Source: Chengkuizengella marina (GTDB lineage: Bacteria > Bacillota > Bacilli > Paenibacillales > KCTC-33759). From it: DNA of 64,000 bases. The notes below the pieces were generated by a model, which did not search any database, had not been told where the DNA came from, and was given only the letters and a program-made list of their open reading frames with translations. The translations under genes and the position numbers were made by a program. Below, one piece after another: positions 62,039-64,000 of the stretch (position 1 is the first letter of the stretch; the number at the start of each line of letters is the position of its first letter). The stretch is taken from positions 1-64,000 of the forward strand of contig NZ_SIJB01000029.1 of NCBI RefSeq assembly GCF_009910845.1. Direction: 5' to 3'.

Positions 62039-63631
62039 ATGGAAAAAATGATAAAAAATCCGATTTTAAAAGGTTTCAATCCAGATCCATCAATTGTTAG
62101 AGTCGGAGATGATTATTATGTAGCAACTTCAACTTTTGAGTGGTTCCCAGGAGTACAGATCCATCACTCAAAGGATTTAATCAATTGGAGATTGTTAACA
62201 CGCCCCTTAGACAGACTTTCTTTATTAGATATGGCAGGAAATCCAAATTCAGGTGGTGTATGGGCTCCTTGTTTAAGTTATGATGGGGATTTATTTTATT
62301 TAGTATATACGGATGTAAAAAGCTGGCATATTACTTCAAATGTAACAAAAGATACGCATAATTATGTCACAACAGCAAAGAACATCATGGGTCCGTGGTC
62401 AGAACCAATCTTTTTAAATAGCAGTGGATTTGACCCTTCTTTGTTTCACGATGATGACGGAAAAAAGTGGTTAGTAAATATGCAAAATGACTTCCGTAAA
62501 GGAAAAAATCCGTTTGCAGGCATATTACTTCAAGAGTTTTCACTTGAAGAAAAAAAATTAGTAGGACCTGTGAAAAATATTTTTAAAGGTACAGAATTAG
62601 GAGTAACTGAAGCTCCTCATTTATATAAAAGAAATGGCTTTTATTATTTAATGACAGCAGAGGGGGGAACATCTTGGGATCATGCGGTGTCCATGGCAAG
62701 ATCAAAGGAAATTTGGGGACCTTACGAAGTGGATCCACAAAACCCGATGCTAACATCAGCCAAAAACTCAGAATTACAACTCCAAAAAGCAGGACATGCC
62801 TCCTTAGTTGAAACACAAAATGGAGAGTATTACATTACACATTTATGTGGTCGTCCGTTAAGACCGGAAATGAAATGTAATTTAGGAAGAGAGACAAGTA
62901 TTCAAAAAGTGAATTGGACAGAGGATGGCTGGCTTCGTCTTGAAGGAGGGGGAAATGAGCCTAGATTAGAAGTACCTGCGCCAAATTTACCAGAGTTTAA
63001 ATTTAAAAGAGTACGTTGTAGAAATGATTTTGAGAATACTGAATTGAATATCCATTTAAACACATTACGAATACCTCCTGATGAGAGCTGGTTGTCACTT
63101 AAGGAAAGACCAGGTTATATGAGATTAAGAGGACAAGAATCATTAAGCTCACTTCATAGACAAAGTATAGTTGCCAGAAGACAACAAGCATTTCGCTGTG
63201 AAGCTGAGACCTGTATAGAATTTGAACCTGATACCTTTCAACAAATGGCAGGACTGGTTTGTTATTATGATACAAATGACTATATTTATCTACGTATAAG
63301 TTTTGATGAAGAATTAGGAAAAACACTAACCATCCATCATATGGAAAGTGGAGAGATAGATGAACCATTAGATGAAGAGATTCAAATTGAGGGATGGGTA
63401 AAAGTTTATTTAAGAGTAAATATATTCAACCAATCTATAGAATTTTCTTATTCTGAGGATGGGGTAAACTGGTATAAAATTGATAAAGTGTTTGAAGCAG
63501 GGCAACTTTCTGATGAACATAATAAATTAGGTTTTACAGGTTCTTTTATAGGTATTTGTGTTCAAGACCTAAGTGGAATGAAAAAACATGCAGACTTTGA
63601 CTATTTTACGTATTTTGAATTAGATGAATAA
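62039..63631 (+). CDS. Glycoside hydrolase family 43 (beta-xylosidase/arabinofuranosidase-type)
   Basis: 530-residue enzyme acting on xylan- or arabinan-derived oligosaccharides, without a signal peptide, so acting on imported sugars. The N-terminal five-bladed beta-propeller has the catalytic base in GFNPDPSIVRVGDDYYVATS (Asp about 16), the modulator in SSGFDPSLFHDDDG near 133 and the acid Glu in TEAPHLYKRNGFYYLM near 190. The ~200-residue C-terminal beta sandwich (from about 330) is the GH43_11 C2-type domain. SD AAGGAGGGTA precedes the ATG. Close GH43_11 relatives are beta-xylosidases. No xylan operon is adjacent, and the repressor-like HxlR gene starts 190 bases downstream. Confidence 0.92.
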   Translation: MEKMIKNPILKGFNPDPSIVRVGDDYYVATSTFEWFPGVQIHHSKDLINWRLLTRPLDRLSLLDMAGNPNSGGVWAPCLSYDGDLFYLVYTDVKSWHITSNVTKDTHNYVTTAKNIMGPWSEPIFLNSSGFDPSLFHDDDGKKWLVNMQNDFRKGKNPFAGILLQEFSLEEKKLVGPVKNIFKGTELGVTEAPHLYKRNGFYYLMTAEGGTSWDHAVSMARSKEIWGPYEVDPQNPMLTSAKNSELQLQKAGHASLVETQNGEYYITHLCGRPLRPEMKCNLGRETSIQKVNWTEDGWLRLEGGGNEPRLEVPAPNLPEFKFKRVRCRNDFENTELNIHLNTLRIPPDESWLSLKERPGYMRLRGQESLSSLHRQSIVARRQQAFRCEAETCIEFEPDTFQQMAGLVCYYDTNDYIYLRISFDEELGKTLTIHHMESGEIDEPLDEEIQIEGWVKVYLRVNIFNQSIEFSYSEDGVNWYKIDKVFEAGQLSDEHNKLGFTGSFIGICVQDLSGMKKHADFDYFTYFELDE

Positions 63632-63665
63632 AACATTCAAATAACCATATACTCTGATGAATCTT

Positions 63666-63697
63666 AGAAAATCACCAATTGGTGATTTTCTATTTAT
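63666..63697 (+). terminator. Terminator behind GH43
   Basis: AGAAAATCACC-AATT-GGTGATTTTCT perfect stem with T-rich tail. Confidence 0.9.
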
Positions 63698-63818
63698 TTG
63701 CTTCTTAATTTCCATAAATGGTCGTGTGATACTCACATCATTTAGTTGGATACATTCACTAGATGATAAAAAGTAAGTAAAGTGGTATACTGATAATATT
63801 AATGTGGAGGTGAATAGG

Positions 63819-64000
63819 ATGAGTAAACAATCACATCAAGAAGATTTATGTCCTAAATTAACATCAGCAATGCAGTTATTTGGTAAACGCTGGGTAGGGT
63901 TGATCATTTATACGTTGTTAACTGGACCCAAACGTTTTAGAGATATCGAGAAATCACTTCCAATTAGTGGGAAGTTATTAGCTGAAAGACTAAGAGAGTT
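63819..64000 (+). CDS. HxlR-family regulator (cut by the window end)
   Basis: First ~60 residues of a winged-helix regulator: CPKLTSAMQLFGKRWVGLII (about 11-30) and GPKRFRDIEKSLPISGKLLAE are the typical HxlR helix-turn-helix, with a conserved Cys near the start. ATG 63819 follows GTGGAGGTGAATAGG. The C-terminal part lies outside the window. Confidence 0.9.
   Translation, partial: MSKQSHQEDLCPKLTSAMQLFGKRWVGLIIYTLLTGPKRFRDIEKSLPISGKLLAERLRE

Overview
The window looks like the chromosome of a low-GC Bacillales bacterium. The codon use is AT-rich, Shine-Dalgarno sites are strong (GGAGG type), most tRNA genes encode CCA, and the order sigW - anti-sigma - cdaA - cdaR - glmM - glmS is the one known from Bacillus and Paenibacillus. 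A full-length phosphoenolpyruvate carboxylase and the overall gene set would fit a low-GC Paenibacillaceae, but that is inference, not proof.

Layout. 1-1510: the 3' end of a 5S rRNA and a 12-gene tRNA array. Two of the tRNAs (Glu and Arg) are followed by a ~100-nt repeat module that ends in a copy of that tRNA's own 3' end. 1.8-13.2 kb: ppc, an EamA exporter, then the cell-envelope block sigW/rsiW-like, cdaA/cdaR (c-di-AMP synthesis), glmM and glmS. glmS is preceded by a glmS ribozyme. 13.3-21.4 kb: housekeeping and redox singletons (MDR reductase, DUF3221-like lipoprotein, SLH+CAP surface protein, SCP2 protein, 2Fe-2S ferredoxin-like protein, glutathione peroxidase, aldo/keto reductase, TSUP exporter) and a degenerate ABC ATPase fused to a LytTR DNA-binding domain.

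21.5-31 kb: rocF-rocD, an ABC ATPase/permease pair with 21-bp-spaced direct repeats in front of its promoter, a secreted protein, and an ArsR-type regulator / 63-aa protein / ClpP operon. This stretch is littered with decayed duplicates: a RocD C-terminal tail, an ABC-permease fragment and three GNAT acetyltransferase remnants. 31-38.6 kb: small secreted and orphan ORFs, GNAT, a divergent TetR/VOC pair with an operator-like palindrome, a LysR fragment, an M20 peptidase with a PLP-enzyme fragment, a catalase-like protein, a SnoaL-like protein and threonine synthase.

38.8-53.9 kb: SbcCD, a SAM-I riboswitch controlling metNIQ, a DUF368 transporter, an L,D-transpeptidase, an M50-like protease, FetAB, an M29 aminopeptidase and glycerate kinase. 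54-64 kb: VOC proteins (one frameshifted), an overlapping SDR / QueA-like / VOC operon, a TetR-MFS pair with a perfect 28-bp palindrome, an internally duplicated parallel beta-helix protein, a GH43 glycosidase and the start of an HxlR regulator.

The most interesting items are the tRNA-3'-end repeat modules, the LytTR/pseudo-ATPase regulator and its likely target promoter, the ArsR-ClpP operon, the QueA-like operon, and the cluster of related pseudogenes that records a segmental duplication.
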